Origin: Stakelama saccharophila
GTDB taxonomy: Bacteria; Pseudomonadota; Alphaproteobacteria; Sphingomonadales; Sphingomonadaceae
DNA: 64,000 nucleotides
Reading direction: 5' to 3'
Assembly: GCF_032229225.1 (NCBI RefSeq)
Contig: NZ_CP135076.1
Coordinates: forward strand, 1,221,001-1,285,000
A program made the position numbers and the translations under genes. The first letter of the stretch is position 1, and every line of letters starts with the position of its first letter. Shown here one piece after another: positions 8,937 to 18,595 of the stretch. The notes below the pieces were generated by a model. That model was given only the letters and a program-made list of their open reading frames with translations, searched no databases and was not told the DNA's origin.

Positions 8937-9635
8937 TTGGCAGATTTTCCCGCATGGCTCCATACGCTTGCCACCATCTCGCTCGCGATCGGTTTCGCCT
9001 GCGCGATCTATATCGCGATCGATGAGGTGCGCCATCCGCAGAAGATGTGGATCATGAATCTGGTATGGCCGCTGACGGCGCTGTTCGGCAGTGTGATCTG
9101 GCTGGCATTCTACCGCAGTTTCGGCCGCAACGACGGCAGCCAGAAGGGCGAACCGCCGATGCACATCGCGGTCGCCAAGGGCGCCTCGCATTGCGGGGCC
9201 GGCTGCACGCTGGGCGATATCGTCGTCGAATGGGCGGCCTTCGCGGCGCCGGCGATCGCGGTGTTCTTCGGCTGGCACGGGCTGTTCGCGGAAAAGACGT
9301 TCGCGGTGTGGATCCCGGATTATATCGTCGCCTTCCTGTTCGGCATCGTCTTTCAGTATTTCACCATCGCGCCGATGCGCGACCTTGGCCTCGGAAAGGG
9401 CATCTGGGCGGCGGTGAAAGCCGATACCCTGTCGATCACGAGCTGGCAGGTCGGCATGTACGGGCTGATGGCGGTCGGCCAGTTCCTGTGGTTCAAGCCG
9501 GCCTATGGCGGCGTGGCGGAGGTCAACACGCCGGAATTCTGGTTCCTGATGCAGCTTGCGATGTTCGCCGGGTTCGCCACCGCCTATCCCGTCAACTGGT
9601 GGCTGGTGAAGGCCGGCCTGAAGGAGAAGATGTAG
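8937..9635 (+). CDS. DUF4396 membrane protein
   Basis: A 232-residue protein with about six membrane segments in two groups, separated by a hydrophilic linker around residues 62-85. The strongest signature is KGASHCGAGCTLGD (residues 80-93), a Cys-x-x-x-Cys plus His arrangement at the mouth of a helix that could bind metal or be redox active. This motif defines the DUF4396 family, whose function is unknown. The start is TTG at 8937, set by a strong AAGGAGG five to six bases upstream. It is divergent from topA. Confidence 0.85.
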   Translation: MADFPAWLHTLATISLAIGFACAIYIAIDEVRHPQKMWIMNLVWPLTALFGSVIWLAFYRSFGRNDGSQKGEPPMHIAVAKGASHCGAGCTLGDIVVEWAAFAAPAIAVFFGWHGLFAEKTFAVWIPDYIVAFLFGIVFQYFTIAPMRDLGLGKGIWAAVKADTLSITSWQVGMYGLMAVGQFLWFKPAYGGVAEVNTPEFWFLMQLAMFAGFATAYPVNWWLVKAGLKEKM

Positions 9636-9639
9636 GAGC

Positions 9640-9665
9640 GGCGGGAAGAGCGCGCCCTTCCCGCC
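9640..9665. terminator. bidirectional terminator-like hairpin
   Basis: GGCGGGAAG (9640-9648) pairs perfectly with CTTCCCGCC (9657-9665) in the 38-base gap between two convergent stop codons. There is no T tract on either side. Confidence 0.5.
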
Positions 9666-9673
9666 ACGTCCGA

Positions 9674-10984
9674 TCAGATCTCGTTCAGCGCCGCGTCGAA
9701 ATCGGCGATCAGGTCGTCGGCATCCTCGACGCCGATCGAGATGCGCACGAGGTTGTCGGTGATGCGAAGCGCCTTCTTGCGCTCGTCGGGAACGGAGATG
9801 TGCGTCATCGCCGCCGGGCAGCTCGCCAGCGTCTCGGTGCCGCCCAGGCTGACGGCCAGCTTCGCGATCTTCAGCGCGTCGAGAAAGGCGAAGCTCTCCC
9901 GCTCTCCGCCCTTCAGGTAGAGCGAGAAGGTCGACCCCGCGCCGGTGCAGTGGCGCTTATAGATGTCGTACTGCGCATCGTCCTTCAAAAAGCCGAGATA
10001 GCCGACCTTTTCCACCTTGGGATGGTCTTTCAGGAATTCGCAGACCTTGACGGCGTTCTCGCCGGCCCGGCTCATGCGCAGTTCCAGCGTCTCGAGGCTG
10101 CGGCACAGCATCCAGGCGGTGTTGGGGTCGCAGATCGTGCCGATCGTGTTGCGCATCGCGCGGATCGGGTCGAGCGCCTTCTTGGTGCCCAGCACGCCGC
10201 CCGCGACGAGGTCGGAATGACCGCCGGCATATTTGGTGAGGCTGTAGACGACGATGTCCGCGCCGTGGTGCAGCGGCTTTTGCCACAGGGGACCGAGAAA
10301 GGTGTTGTCGATGGCGATCGGCGGTATCTCGTCCTTGCCGGCGAAGACCTTGTCGCGCGCCGCGGCGACGCCCTCTATATCGACCAGCGCGTTGGTCGGG
10401 TTGGCCGGGCTTTCGAGATAGATCAGCGCGACGCGGCTGTCGCCGGCCTGCTCCATCACCTTCTCGATCTCCTCGACGCTCGCATCGGCGGGGAAATCGA
10501 GGAACTTCACCCCGAACTTGCCGAGGATGCGCGCGATCAGCGTCTCGGTCGCTGCATAAAGCGGGCCCGAATGGATGATCGTGTCGCCGGGATTGCACAT
10601 GGCGAGGAACAGCGTCGCGATCGCCGACATGCCGCTGGAGAAGGCGAGCGCCTCCTCGGCCTCTTCCCAGACGCCGAGACGGTCCTCGAGAATCTCCTGA
10701 TTGGGGCCGTTGAAGCGCGAATAGACGAGGCCTTCGGCGCCGCCCTCGCGCTTTCCGGTGATACCCTCGAAATGGCGCTTGCCGGCCGCGGCGTTGGGAA
10801 AGACGAAGGTGGAGGTGGCGAAGATCGGCTGCTTCAGCGATCCTTCGGATAGAGCGGGGTCGAACCCGTGGCCCATCATCAGCGTGGACGGCTTCAGCTT
10901 GCGGCCGCCGATTTCCTCGATATCGGGCTTGGGACGGCGGCGCGGGCTGATGCCCGTCATGTCGGCTTCGGTTTCGTCTTTCAT
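9674..10984 (-). CDS. PLP-dependent cystathionine gamma-synthase family enzyme
   Basis: A 436-residue Cys/Met metabolism PLP enzyme. The cofactor lysine is K251 in VVYSLTKYAGGHSDLVAGG. The substrate loop SRFNGPNQEILEDRLGVWE and the conserved LESPANPTN are present. It differs clearly from metZ at 23605 and has an N-terminal extension of about 30 residues, as in a known alphaproteobacterial subgroup. It could act as cystathionine gamma-synthase, cystathionine beta- or gamma-lyase, or methionine gamma-lyase; sequence alone does not decide. ATG at 10984 is the first good start; M9 is an alternative. Confidence 0.85.
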   Translation of the reverse strand: MKDETEADMTGISPRRRPKPDIEEIGGRKLKPSTLMMGHGFDPALSEGSLKQPIFATSTFVFPNAAAGKRHFEGITGKREGGAEGLVYSRFNGPNQEILEDRLGVWEEAEEALAFSSGMSAIATLFLAMCNPGDTIIHSGPLYAATETLIARILGKFGVKFLDFPADASVEEIEKVMEQAGDSRVALIYLESPANPTNALVDIEGVAAARDKVFAGKDEIPPIAIDNTFLGPLWQKPLHHGADIVVYSLTKYAGGHSDLVAGGVLGTKKALDPIRAMRNTIGTICDPNTAWMLCRSLETLELRMSRAGENAVKVCEFLKDHPKVEKVGYLGFLKDDAQYDIYKRHCTGAGSTFSLYLKGGERESFAFLDALKIAKLAVSLGGTETLASCPAAMTHISVPDERKKALRITDNLVRISIGVEDADDLIADFDAALNEI

Positions 10985-11049
10985 GGCGGTTCGATCTCTC
11001 TCGCTAGTGGTGTCTGCCCTGCAGCACGGGCCGATGGCGCGAGTGGTAT

Positions 11050-11082
11050 CAAATGAAACCAAACCCCGCCAGAGCGGCGGGG
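11050..11082 (-). terminator. rho-independent-like terminator after pgeF
   Basis: Read on the minus strand, CCCCGCC and GGCGGGG (11064-11082, five-base loop) form a seven-pair stem followed by TTTGGTTTCATTT. It lies 7 bases past the pgeF stop and would end the lgt-midA-GNAT-pgeF transcript. Confidence 0.65.
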
Positions 11083-11088
11083 CGGGCT

Positions 11089-11847
11089 TCAGAGGCCGAT
11101 GATCGAAATCTGCCGGCCGTAATCCGCTTCGCTCCGGTGCGTGCTGCGCCGATAGCTGAAGAAACGGTCCGGATCGGCGTAGGTATCCAAGCCGAGTGCC
11201 TCGACCTGTCGGACGCCGGCTGCGGCCAGGCGGTGCGCGACATAGGCCTCCAGGTCGAACCGGGCATGGCCGGGGCCGCCATCGGCGAAGAAGCGTTCGT
11301 TTGCCCGATCCTGCACGCAGAAGCGCTCCACGAAGGGAATATCGACTTCGTAGCTGGCGCGCGCGATGCACGGCCCGACCGCTGCCGCGACCCGATCGAC
11401 CTTCGCGCCCAGCCCCTCCATGGCGCGGAGGGTGGCGTCGGTGATGCCGCCGAGCGCGCCCTTCCAGCCGGCATGCGCAGCGCCGACGACGCCCGCCTGT
11501 CGGTCGGCGAGCAGCACCGGCGCGCAATCCGCGGTCAGGATGCCGAGGGCGAGGCCGGGGCGGTCGGTCACCAGTGCGTCGGCTTGCGGCCGATCGTCCT
11601 CGGCGAACGGGGCGAGCACCGTGGCCGCCTCTGCCGAATGGATCTGATAGACGGTGACGAGATGGCCGCCGGGGAGGACCGCCTCCGTCGCCCGGCGCCG
11701 GTTCTCGCATACGATATCGGCATCGTCGTCCGAGCCGCGCCCGACATTCAGGCCGGCATGGACGCCGCTGGAGACACCGCCGCGACGGCCGAGAAAGCCG
11801 TGGGCGATCCCGCTCAGCGCGCGGGCGCGGATGACCTCCACGCTCAT
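11089..11847 (-). CDS. pgeF: peptidoglycan editing factor PgeF (multicopper polyphenol oxidase/laccase family)
   Basis: A 252-residue YfiH/PgeF protein, which in E. coli removes wrongly incorporated serine from peptidoglycan precursors. The Zn/catalytic residues are visible: H70 (QIHSAE), C108 (TADCAPVLL) and H125 (AAHAGWKG). The family's LNVGRGSDDDADIVCENRRR is present. Its ATG overlaps the stop of the GNAT gene by four bases. It ends a run that begins with lgt, so envelope biogenesis is a shared theme. Confidence 0.93.
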   Translation of the reverse strand: MSVEVIRARALSGIAHGFLGRRGGVSSGVHAGLNVGRGSDDDADIVCENRRRATEAVLPGGHLVTVYQIHSAEAATVLAPFAEDDRPQADALVTDRPGLALGILTADCAPVLLADRQAGVVGAAHAGWKGALGGITDATLRAMEGLGAKVDRVAAAVGPCIARASYEVDIPFVERFCVQDRANERFFADGGPGHARFDLEAYVAHRLAAAGVRQVEALGLDTYADPDRFFSYRRSTHRSEADYGRQISIIGL

Positions 11848-12353
11848 AGCGACAGGGCCATGATGCGGTCGTCGTCGATCGTCTCGCCCACGACGAAATC
11901 GTAGCGGCCGACCTCGACGAAGCCGCGGCGTTCGTAGAAGCGCCGCGCGTGATGATTGTCGACATAGACGCTGAGCACCATCCGACCGTATCCCTCGTTG
12001 CGTGCGGTGGCGAGCGCCCAGTCCATCAAGGCGGGACCGATGCCGGCGCCGTGGCATTCGCCGAGCACGTAGAGCTGGCACAACTCCACCGTGGCGTCGC
12101 CCCAGTCGCCGGGAAAGTCCACCGGCCCGATCTTGGCGAACCCGACGATGCGATCGTCCCGGATGGCGATGCGCACGCGGTAGGCCGGATCGCCCAGATG
12201 GGCGATCAGGCCCGCTTCGCCGAATGTGCGGTCGAGAAAAGCGCGGAGATCGGCCGGGGGATAAAGCGTGCCGAAGGTTTCCGTGAAGGAACGGGCGGCC
12301 ATCGCCGCAAGCTCGGGGCCGTCCGCCGGCCGCGCGTCGCGGAACGCCGTCAT
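11844..12353 (-). CDS. GNAT family N-acetyltransferase
   Basis: A 169-residue acetyltransferase. The acetyl-CoA site is motif A, LYVLGECHGAGIGPALMDWA, followed by YVDNHHARRFYERRGF. The N-terminal DARPADGPELAAM is the usual first strand. The start at 12353 overlaps the midA stop (ATGA), and the stop overlaps pgeF (ATGA), so translation is coupled across three genes. The substrate is unknown. Confidence 0.88.
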   Translation of the reverse strand: MTAFRDARPADGPELAAMAARSFTETFGTLYPPADLRAFLDRTFGEAGLIAHLGDPAYRVRIAIRDDRIVGFAKIGPVDFPGDWGDATVELCQLYVLGECHGAGIGPALMDWALATARNEGYGRMVLSVYVDNHHARRFYERRGFVEVGRYDFVVGETIDDDRIMALSL

Positions 12354-13417
12354 GCAAAACCGGCGGGGGCGGGCCAACCGGGGGCGGTGACCACGATCGC
12401 CTTGAACAGCTCGCCCATCTGCTGCTTGCCGACCAGCCGCTCGCGATCGGTGCGCATCATCTCCGCACGGTCGGGAGCGGCCCCCGCTAGCGCCTCGGTG
12501 CGTTCGTCGATGCCGAGCGCGCGCAGCAGGTCGCCCTGGCCGACGGGACCGTGCACCACGGCATCCTCGGCGCGGGCCGCGGCGGCCAGGGTGCCGAAAT
12601 CGACATGGGCGGTCAGATCCTGTTCGCCCGGATTCTCGAACGGATTGGCATATTCGTGGCCGCGCACCGCCTGCAGCGTGTCGCCGATGGCCGGGCCTTC
12701 ATAGCCGTAATCGACGATGATGGCGGCACCGCCCTGCGCCACGATCCGCTTGGCGAGCGCCCGCATCACCGCTACCGCGGCCGGCGAGGTCTCCAGGATC
12801 GATCCTGCGGGCGCATCGCGCAGGTGCGGCGGGATGATCTGGTCGAAGCCGCGATCGCCGGCGATCGGCAGGAACAGCGTATCCTGACAGGCGACGAGCC
12901 GTTCGCGCCATCCGTCACCGGCCTTGAGCAATTGCCGGACGGGAAGCGCGTCGAAGAATTCGTTGGCGACGACCAGAAGCGCGCCGTCCTCCGGCACGCC
13001 GACCAGATCGACGCACCACTGCGCCTCGGGCACGCGCTCCGCCTGCTGCTCGCGCAGGGTCGGGCTGGTTTCGATCAGGTGCACCGGCGGTTGCAGTCCC
13101 ACTGTCTTCATCGCCCGCAGCGCATCGGCGGCGAGCGTGCCGCGACCGGGGCCGAATTCGACGTAATGCGACTGCGGCCGGTCGGCGCGGTGCCACAGAT
13201 CGGTGAGCGCCAGACCGATCAGCTCGCCGAACATCTGGCTGATCTCGGGCGCGGTGGTGAAGTCGCCGCGTTCGCCCAGCGGATCGCGCGTGGCGTAATA
13301 ATGCGCGTTGGCGGCGCCCATAAACTGGGACACGGGGATGGGTCCCGCCAGCGTGATGGCGCGGGCGAGGCGTTCCGGCAGCGCAGGCTCCACGGCGGTC
13401 GATTCGGATTCGGTCAT
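12350..13417 (-). CDS. MidA/NDUFAF7-family SAM-dependent methyltransferase
   Basis: A 355-residue member of the DUF185/COG1565 family. The SAM-binding glycine motif is HYVEFGPGRGTLAADALRA, and the family marker GDFTTAPEISQMFGELIGLA is complete. The mitochondrial relative NDUFAF7 dimethylates an arginine of the complex I subunit NDUFS2, so a role in respiratory complex I assembly is plausible but inferred. ATG at 13417 starts the conserved domain. The gene is probably cotranscribed with lgt across a repeat-bearing gap of 157 bases. Confidence 0.87.
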   Translation of the reverse strand: MTESESTAVEPALPERLARAITLAGPIPVSQFMGAANAHYYATRDPLGERGDFTTAPEISQMFGELIGLALTDLWHRADRPQSHYVEFGPGRGTLAADALRAMKTVGLQPPVHLIETSPTLREQQAERVPEAQWCVDLVGVPEDGALLVVANEFFDALPVRQLLKAGDGWRERLVACQDTLFLPIAGDRGFDQIIPPHLRDAPAGSILETSPAAVAVMRALAKRIVAQGGAAIIVDYGYEGPAIGDTLQAVRGHEYANPFENPGEQDLTAHVDFGTLAAAARAEDAVVHGPVGQGDLLRALGIDERTEALAGAAPDRAEMMRTDRERLVGKQQMGELFKAIVVTAPGWPAPAGFA

Positions 13418-13490
13418 GGCCCGCCGTGCTCTACCGGGTCGCCGGGAGCATTTCACCCCGTGATTGGTTGGTTTCCAGCGGGCAGCTCCG

Positions 13491-13566
13491 TGCTCCCCTG
13501 CGAAAGCGGGAGCCCGGAGTGGCAGGCGCCGCATGTGGTGCCCTGGCTCCTGCTTTCGCAGGAGCA
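13491..13566. repeat. palindromic intergenic repeat between lgt and midA
   Basis: The left part TGCTCCCCTGCGAAAGC reappears inverted on the right as GCTTTCGCAGGAGCA, with a few mismatches, giving a large imperfect stem-loop spanning most of the gap. It may form in the lgt-midA mRNA and tune downstream expression. Confidence 0.65.
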
Positions 13567-13574
13567 CGGCTCGT

Positions 13575-14504
13575 TCAGGCCACGCTTCTGCCGTCCGCGA
13601 CCGGTTCGGCGCGCTCGCGCCGGCGCTTGGCGGTCGCGATCAGATAGATTCCCGCGACGATCATCGGCAGCGTCAGCAACTGACCCATGTGGATGACGTT
13701 CCACAGGAAGGTGCCCTGGAACTGCGAATCCGCCTGGCGGAAGAATTCGACGAAAAAGCGCGCGCAGCCATAGCCGAGCAGAAAGGTGCCGACGAGCTTG
13801 CCGGGCTGGTGCCGCGCATCGGTGCGCCAGAACAGGAACCACAGGATCGCGAACAGGACGATGCCCTCCAATCCCGCTTCGTAGAGCTGGCTGGGGTGGC
13901 GCGGCGGATCCATGCCGCCGGCGACGGTGCGCGGAAAGACGATCGCCCAGGGAACGGTCGTCGGCTTGCCCCAAAGCTCTCCGTTCACGAAATTGGCGAG
14001 CCGGCCGAAGAACAGGCCGAACGGCACGCAGCAGGCGACGTAATCGTGGATGCGCAGCCAGTTCAGACCGTTGCGGCGCGCGAGATAGATGATGGCGAGG
14101 CTGGTGCCGATCACCCCGCCGTGAAACGACATGCCGCCGTCCCACAACCGGAACATCTCCAGCGGGTTGGCGATCATCCAGGGCGCATAGAACAGGATAT
14201 AGCCGACGCGCCCGCCCAGGATGATGCCGAGCGTGGCGTAGAAGACGAGGTCGTCGGCATGACGCCGCGCCATGGGCGCGCCCGGCTGGTCGAGCAGCTT
14301 CAACAGATACCACCAGCCGATCAGGATGCCCGAGATATAGGCGAGCGAATACCATTTCAGGTCGAATTCGTACCCGAACAGGTGGATCGGCACGGCCGTC
14401 GGGCTGAGGCCCAGATCGGTGAAATGGAGATATTGGCCGGGATCGGCGGCAAGCTGGGTGAGGATCAAGGACGGGCGCTCCGCGAAGGTTGCGCGTCGTC
14501 CCAT
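13575..14504 (-). CDS. lgt: prolipoprotein diacylglyceryl transferase
   Basis: An integral inner-membrane enzyme that moves diacylglyceryl from phosphatidylglycerol to the lipobox cysteine. The family signature [17 protein letters not shown], the motif MSFHGGVIG, and about seven membrane segments are seen; length is 309 residues from the chosen start. ATG at 14504 is one of several options: ATG 14546 lies upstream and a TTG before ILTQLAADP is possible, and none has a strong ribosome binding site. It is divergent from the molybdenum hydroxylase gene. Confidence 0.94.
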   Translation of the reverse strand: MGRRATFAERPSLILTQLAADPGQYLHFTDLGLSPTAVPIHLFGYEFDLKWYSLAYISGILIGWWYLLKLLDQPGAPMARRHADDLVFYATLGIILGGRVGYILFYAPWMIANPLEMFRLWDGGMSFHGGVIGTSLAIIYLARRNGLNWLRIHDYVACCVPFGLFFGRLANFVNGELWGKPTTVPWAIVFPRTVAGGMDPPRHPSQLYEAGLEGIVLFAILWFLFWRTDARHQPGKLVGTFLLGYGCARFFVEFFRQADSQFQGTFLWNVIHMGQLLTLPMIVAGIYLIATAKRRRERAEPVADGRSVA

Positions 14505-14584
14505 ACCGGCATCGCCGCGCGAACCCAAGGTACTTGTGCGGATCATCTGGCAAGCCGCCGCGCGACGCGATAGAGCGTCAGCGG

Positions 14585-16837
14585 ATGGCTGACCGCGACG
14601 GACCCCAGCGCACGATCGACCGGCGCACCCTGCTGATCGGCGGCGGCGCCGGACTGGGCCTGATCGTCGCCTGGGCGGTGTGGCCGCGCCGCTATTCGCC
14701 CAACCTGACGGCGGCGGCGGGCGAACACATCTTCAATGCCTGGTTGAAGATCGCGGAGAGCGGCGAGGTGACGGTCGTCGTGCCGCAGGCGGAGCTGGGC
14801 CAGGGCGTCTATACCACGCTGCCCCAGATCGCCGCCGACGAGCTGGGCGCCGACTGGCGTACCGTGGGGGTCGAGGCGGCGCCGCTCAACGCGCTGTACG
14901 CCAACCCGCTGGCGGCCGGCATCCTGTTCGAGGATGCGCTCGGCCATCTGCCCGAAAGCGTGCAGCGCCGCCACGCGGAGCGCAACGCGCTGGTGCTGAC
15001 CGGCGCCTCGACCTCAATCCGCGCGTTCGAGGAGCCGCTGCGCCGCGCGGGCGCGGCGGCACGTATCCTGCTGTGCAAGGCGGCGGCGGATCGCTGGTCG
15101 GTGGACTGGCGGTCGTGCGGGACCGTGGGCGGCTTCGTCGTTCACGATCGCAACCGGCTGCGCTTCGGCGAGCTTGCGGCGGCGGCGTCGGAGTACGAGC
15201 CGCCGCGCGACCTCGTGCTGCGCAGCGGGGCGGACAACCGGTTGAGCGGGGCGTCGGTGCCCCGGCTCGACACGCCGGCCAAGGTCGACGGATCGGCCAA
15301 TTTCGCGGGCGATGTCCGCCTGCCGGGCATGATGTTCGCCTCCGTCCGGCAGGGGCCGGTGGGCGATACCCGGCTGATCCGGGTCGACCGGGAGGCCGCC
15401 GACCGGGTGCCCGGCGTCCGCCATATCGTGCAGACCGATTCGTGGGTCGCCGCGGTGGCCGAGACCTGGTGGGCGGCGGACAAGGCGCTCGACGCGCTTG
15501 CGCCCCGGTTCGCAACGCGCGGCGCCATTGTCGACAGCGCGTCGATCGAGGCGGCGCTGGCAACTGCGCTCGACGGCGATGGCCAGCGGATCAGCGAAAC
15601 CGGCGATCTCGCCACGTCCTTTCGCGATGCGCAGATCGTCACCGCCGAATATCAGGTCGGCCTGGGCGTACATGCACCGATCGAGACGATGACGGCCACC
15701 GCGGAATGGCGCGACGGGCGGCTGGCGCTGTGGCTGCCGACGCAGGCGCCGGGTCTGGCCCGCGCCGGCGCTGCCCGCGCGGCCGGCATCGACGAGAGCG
15801 ACGTCGTGGTGCATCCGATGATGGCGGGCGGCTCGTTCGGCGCGAAGCTGGAATATCAGGTGGCCGAACAGGCCGCGCTGATGGCGCGCACGCTGGAGAA
15901 GCCGATCCAGCTCACCTGGTCGCGCAGCGAGGATTGCCTGCACGATCGCTACCGCCCGGCGGCGGCGGGACGCCTGTCGGCCAGGCTGGGCCGCAACGGC
16001 GCGGTGGAAGGCTGGCTGACGAAGATCGCCGCGCCGTCGGTCGGGCGCGAACTTGCCAATCGCCTGCTGGGCGGCGATCCCGCAGTCGCCTTGTCGCTGT
16101 CGCTGCCGGGCGGAAGCGCGGGCGATGCCTCCGCCGTTGCCGGTGCGGTGCCGATCTATGGCATTCCCAACATGGCGGTCGACCATCACCCGGCGGAGAT
16201 CGGCGTGCCGGTGGGCGCCTGGCGGTCGGGCGCGCACAGCTACACCACCTTCTTTACCGAGAGCTTCATCGACGAACTGGCCCATGTCGCCGGGATCGAA
16301 GCGCATAGTTTCCGCATCTCCATGCTGGGTGGACAGCCGCGGCTGGCGCGGTGCCTGTCCACCGTCGCGTCGCTCGGCGGCTGGCGCGGCGGCGTGCCGG
16401 GCAGCGGACAGGGCCTCGCCGCCCACGCCTTTCGCGGATCGTCCATCGCCGTGCTGGCGGAGGCGCGCATCGGCGGCGATCAGCGGATCCGGGTCGACCG
16501 GCTGGTGGCGGCGGTCGATTGCGGGCGCCAGATCAATCCCGACATGGTCCGGCAGCAGGTCGAGGGCGGGTTGCTCTTCGGCATGGCCTCGGCATTGGGA
16601 GCGAGTACGGGCTTTACCGGCAATCTGGCCGATGCGCGCGGTTTTGCCGATCTCCGTCTGCCGCGTCTGGCGGACGCGCCGGAGGTGACGGTGGAACTGA
16701 TCGCCAGCGAGGCCGATCCCGGCGGCGTCGGAGAAATCGGCGTGCCGGCGGTTGCGCCGGCGATCGCCAACGCCATCTGGTCGGCGACCGGCATGCGTCT
16801 GCGCCGTCTGCCGCTGATACCGGGGAGCGATGCGTGA
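14585..16837 (+). CDS. molybdopterin-binding large subunit of a xanthine dehydrogenase/isoquinoline 1-oxidoreductase family enzyme
   Basis: A 750-residue IorB-like protein. Residues 15-40 form a Tat-type signal ([19 protein letters not shown]), so it is likely exported folded. It has the duplicated molybdopterin-domain segments ([49 protein letters not shown] and a C-terminal [16 protein letters not shown] loop). These enzymes normally need a small 2Fe-2S partner (IorA), and no such gene is adjacent on either side. The hemH GTG overlaps its stop, so the two genes are coupled. The substrate is unknown, probably an aldehyde or N-heterocycle. Confidence 0.85.
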   Translation: MADRDGPQRTIDRRTLLIGGGAGLGLIVAWAVWPRRYSPNLTAAAGEHIFNAWLKIAESGEVTVVVPQAELGQGVYTTLPQIAADELGADWRTVGVEAAPLNALYANPLAAGILFEDALGHLPESVQRRHAERNALVLTGASTSIRAFEEPLRRAGAAARILLCKAAADRWSVDWRSCGTVGGFVVHDRNRLRFGELAAAASEYEPPRDLVLRSGADNRLSGASVPRLDTPAKVDGSANFAGDVRLPGMMFASVRQGPVGDTRLIRVDREAADRVPGVRHIVQTDSWVAAVAETWWAADKALDALAPRFATRGAIVDSASIEAALATALDGDGQRISETGDLATSFRDAQIVTAEYQVGLGVHAPIETMTATAEWRDGRLALWLPTQAPGLARAGAARAAGIDESDVVVHPMMAGGSFGAKLEYQVAEQAALMARTLEKPIQLTWSRSEDCLHDRYRPAAAGRLSARLGRNGAVEGWLTKIAAPSVGRELANRLLGGDPAVALSLSLPGGSAGDASAVAGAVPIYGIPNMAVDHHPAEIGVPVGAWRSGAHSYTTFFTESFIDELAHVAGIEAHSFRISMLGGQPRLARCLSTVASLGGWRGGVPGSGQGLAAHAFRGSSIAVLAEARIGGDQRIRVDRLVAAVDCGRQINPDMVRQQVEGGLLFGMASALGASTGFTGNLADARGFADLRLPRLADAPEVTVELIASEADPGGVGEIGVPAVAPAIANAIWSATGMRLRRLPLIPGSDA

Positions 16838-17838
16838 AGCCCGACGACCATCCATCGATACCGCCGCGCAAGATCGGCGTCCTGCTGATCAACCTCGGCA
16901 CGCCCGACGCGCCCGAACCGCCGGCGGTGAAGCGCTATCTGGCCGAATTCCTGTCCGATCCGCGCGTGATCGAAATTCCCCGGCTCGCCTGGCAGCCGAT
17001 CCTGCGCGGTGTCATCCTGCGCACGCGGCCGAAGAAATCGGCCGAGGCCTATGCCCAGGTCTGGAGCGAGGACGGCTCGCCGCTTGCCGCGATCACCAAG
17101 GCGCAAGCAGAGGCGTTGCAGGGCGCGTGGGGCGGCGGCGTCCTGGTCGACTGGGCGATGCGCTATGGCCGCCCCGCGATCGCCGAGCGGTTGCAGGCGC
17201 TGAAGGATGCCGGGTGCGAGCGTGTGCTGTTGGCACCGCTTTATCCGCAATATTGCGCGGCGACGACCGCGACCGCCAACGACAACGCGTTCGCGGCGCT
17301 TGCAGATATGCGGTGGCAGCCGGCGGTCCGCACGCTGCCGCCTTATCATGACGATCCGGCTTATATCGACGCGCTGCGGCGATCGATCGAGGCGGATGTG
17401 GCCGCGCTCGATTTCGCGCCGGACCTGATCCTCGCCAGCTTTCACGGCATGCCGCAGCGGACGCTGGAACTGGGCGACCCCTATCACTGCCACTGTCAGA
17501 AGACGGCGCGGCTGCTGTCCGATGCGCTGGGACGGGAGGTGCGCATCGCCTTTCAGTCGCGTTTCGGCCGGGCGAAGTGGCTGGAGCCCGCGACCGACGC
17601 CGTACTCGCCGCGCTGCCGGGCGAGGGGATGAAGCGGGTGGCGGTGGTGACGCCGGGATTTTCCGCCGATTGCGTCGAAACGCTGGAGGAGATCGCGATC
17701 CGCGGTCGCGAAACATTCCTGGGGGCCGGGGGAACCGATTTCGCCTGCCTGCCTTGTCTCAACGCAAGCGCGCCCGGCATCGAAATGCTGCGCAGCATTT
17801 TGTCGCGCGAGCTTGCGGGCTGGGCGGACCCCGCCTAG
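16834..17838 (+). CDS. hemH: ferrochelatase
   Basis: Inserts Fe(II) into protoporphyrin IX, the last step of heme b synthesis. The 334-residue protein has LLINLGTPDAP at the N terminus, the active-site histidine in SFHGMPQRTLELGDPYHCHCQKTARLL, and FQSRFGRAKWLEP. The usual PLYPQYSASTTGS is PLYPQYCAATTAT here, with a Cys replacing a Ser. GTG at 16834 overlaps the preceding TGA in a GTGA junction. Heme supply matters for the quinol oxidase encoded further on. Confidence 0.95.
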   Translation: MKPDDHPSIPPRKIGVLLINLGTPDAPEPPAVKRYLAEFLSDPRVIEIPRLAWQPILRGVILRTRPKKSAEAYAQVWSEDGSPLAAITKAQAEALQGAWGGGVLVDWAMRYGRPAIAERLQALKDAGCERVLLAPLYPQYCAATTATANDNAFAALADMRWQPAVRTLPPYHDDPAYIDALRRSIEADVAALDFAPDLILASFHGMPQRTLELGDPYHCHCQKTARLLSDALGREVRIAFQSRFGRAKWLEPATDAVLAALPGEGMKRVAVVTPGFSADCVETLEEIAIRGRETFLGAGGTDFACLPCLNASAPGIEMLRSILSRELAGWADPA

Positions 17839-17872
17839 CTTCCACGACCTGATTCACTAGGGAGAGGCTATC

Positions 17873-18595
17873 ATGGCGCGCGTCGCGATCGTTACCGGAG
17901 GAACACGCGGAATCGGCGAGGCCATCAGCCTCGCGCTCCAGGACATGGGCATGACCGTCGCCGCGAACTATGCCGGTGACGATGCCAGGGCGAACGCCTT
18001 TTCCGAGCGCACGGGCATCCGCACCTACAAATGGGACGTCGGTGATTTCGACGCCTGCCAGGACGCGGTGAAGCGGGTCGAGGCGGATGTCGGGCCGGTC
18101 GACGTGCTCGTGAACAATGCCGGCATCACCCGCGACGCCACGATGATGAAGATGACCGCCGAGATGTGGGACGAGGTCATCCGCGTGAACCTGGGCGGCT
18201 GTTTCAACATGGCCAAGGCGACGTTCCCCGGCATGCGCGAGCGTAAATGGGGGCGGATCGTCAATATCGGCTCGATCAACGGCCAGGCCGGCCAGTACGG
18301 GCAGGTCAACTACGCCGCCGCCAAATCGGGTATTCACGGCTTCACCAAGGCGCTGGCGCAGGAAGGCGCGCGGTTCGGCATCACCGTGAACGCGGTGGCG
18401 CCGGGTTATATCGACACCGACATGGTGGCGGCGGTGCCCGCCGACGTGCTGGAGAAGATCGTCGCGCGGGTCCCGGTCGGCCGGCTGGGCCAGGCGAGCG
18501 AGATTGCGCGCGGCGTCGCCTTCTTCTGTTCGGAAGAGGGCGGCTTCGCCACCGGATCGACGCTTTCGATCAACGGCGGACAGCATATGTATTGA
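17873..18595 (+). CDS. phbB: acetoacetyl-CoA reductase
   Basis: A 240-residue SDR enzyme that makes (R)-3-hydroxybutyryl-CoA for polyhydroxyalkanoate synthesis. The Rossmann motif GGTRGIGEAIS, NNAGITRD, the catalytic Ser in IGSINGQAGQ, and the YAAAK dyad are present. The family's MMKMTAEMWDEVIRVNL and SINGGQHMY ending fit PhbB/PhaB. AGGGAGAGG lies upstream of the ATG. No PHA synthase or thiolase is nearby. Confidence 0.92.
   Translation: MARVAIVTGGTRGIGEAISLALQDMGMTVAANYAGDDARANAFSERTGIRTYKWDVGDFDACQDAVKRVEADVGPVDVLVNNAGITRDATMMKMTAEMWDEVIRVNLGGCFNMAKATFPGMRERKWGRIVNIGSINGQAGQYGQVNYAAAKSGIHGFTKALAQEGARFGITVNAVAPGYIDTDMVAAVPADVLEKIVARVPVGRLGQASEIARGVAFFCSEEGGFATGSTLSINGGQHMY

Noticed and set aside
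9047..10852. 601-codon plus-strand frame across the DUF4396 gene and the PLP enzyme
   Set aside because: It is out of frame with the TTG-started DUF4396 gene and antisense to the PLP enzyme; composition is that of a shadow frame.
10985..11965. N-terminal extension that would fuse the PLP enzyme to sequence opposite pgeF, giving a 763-residue protein
   Set aside because: The extra 327 residues are an out-of-frame translation of pgeF, Arg-rich and without a fold. The PLP enzyme is complete from 10984.
15014..16855. 613-codon minus-strand frame opposite the molybdenum hydroxylase
   Set aside because: Antisense shadow; the plus strand has clear family motifs throughout.
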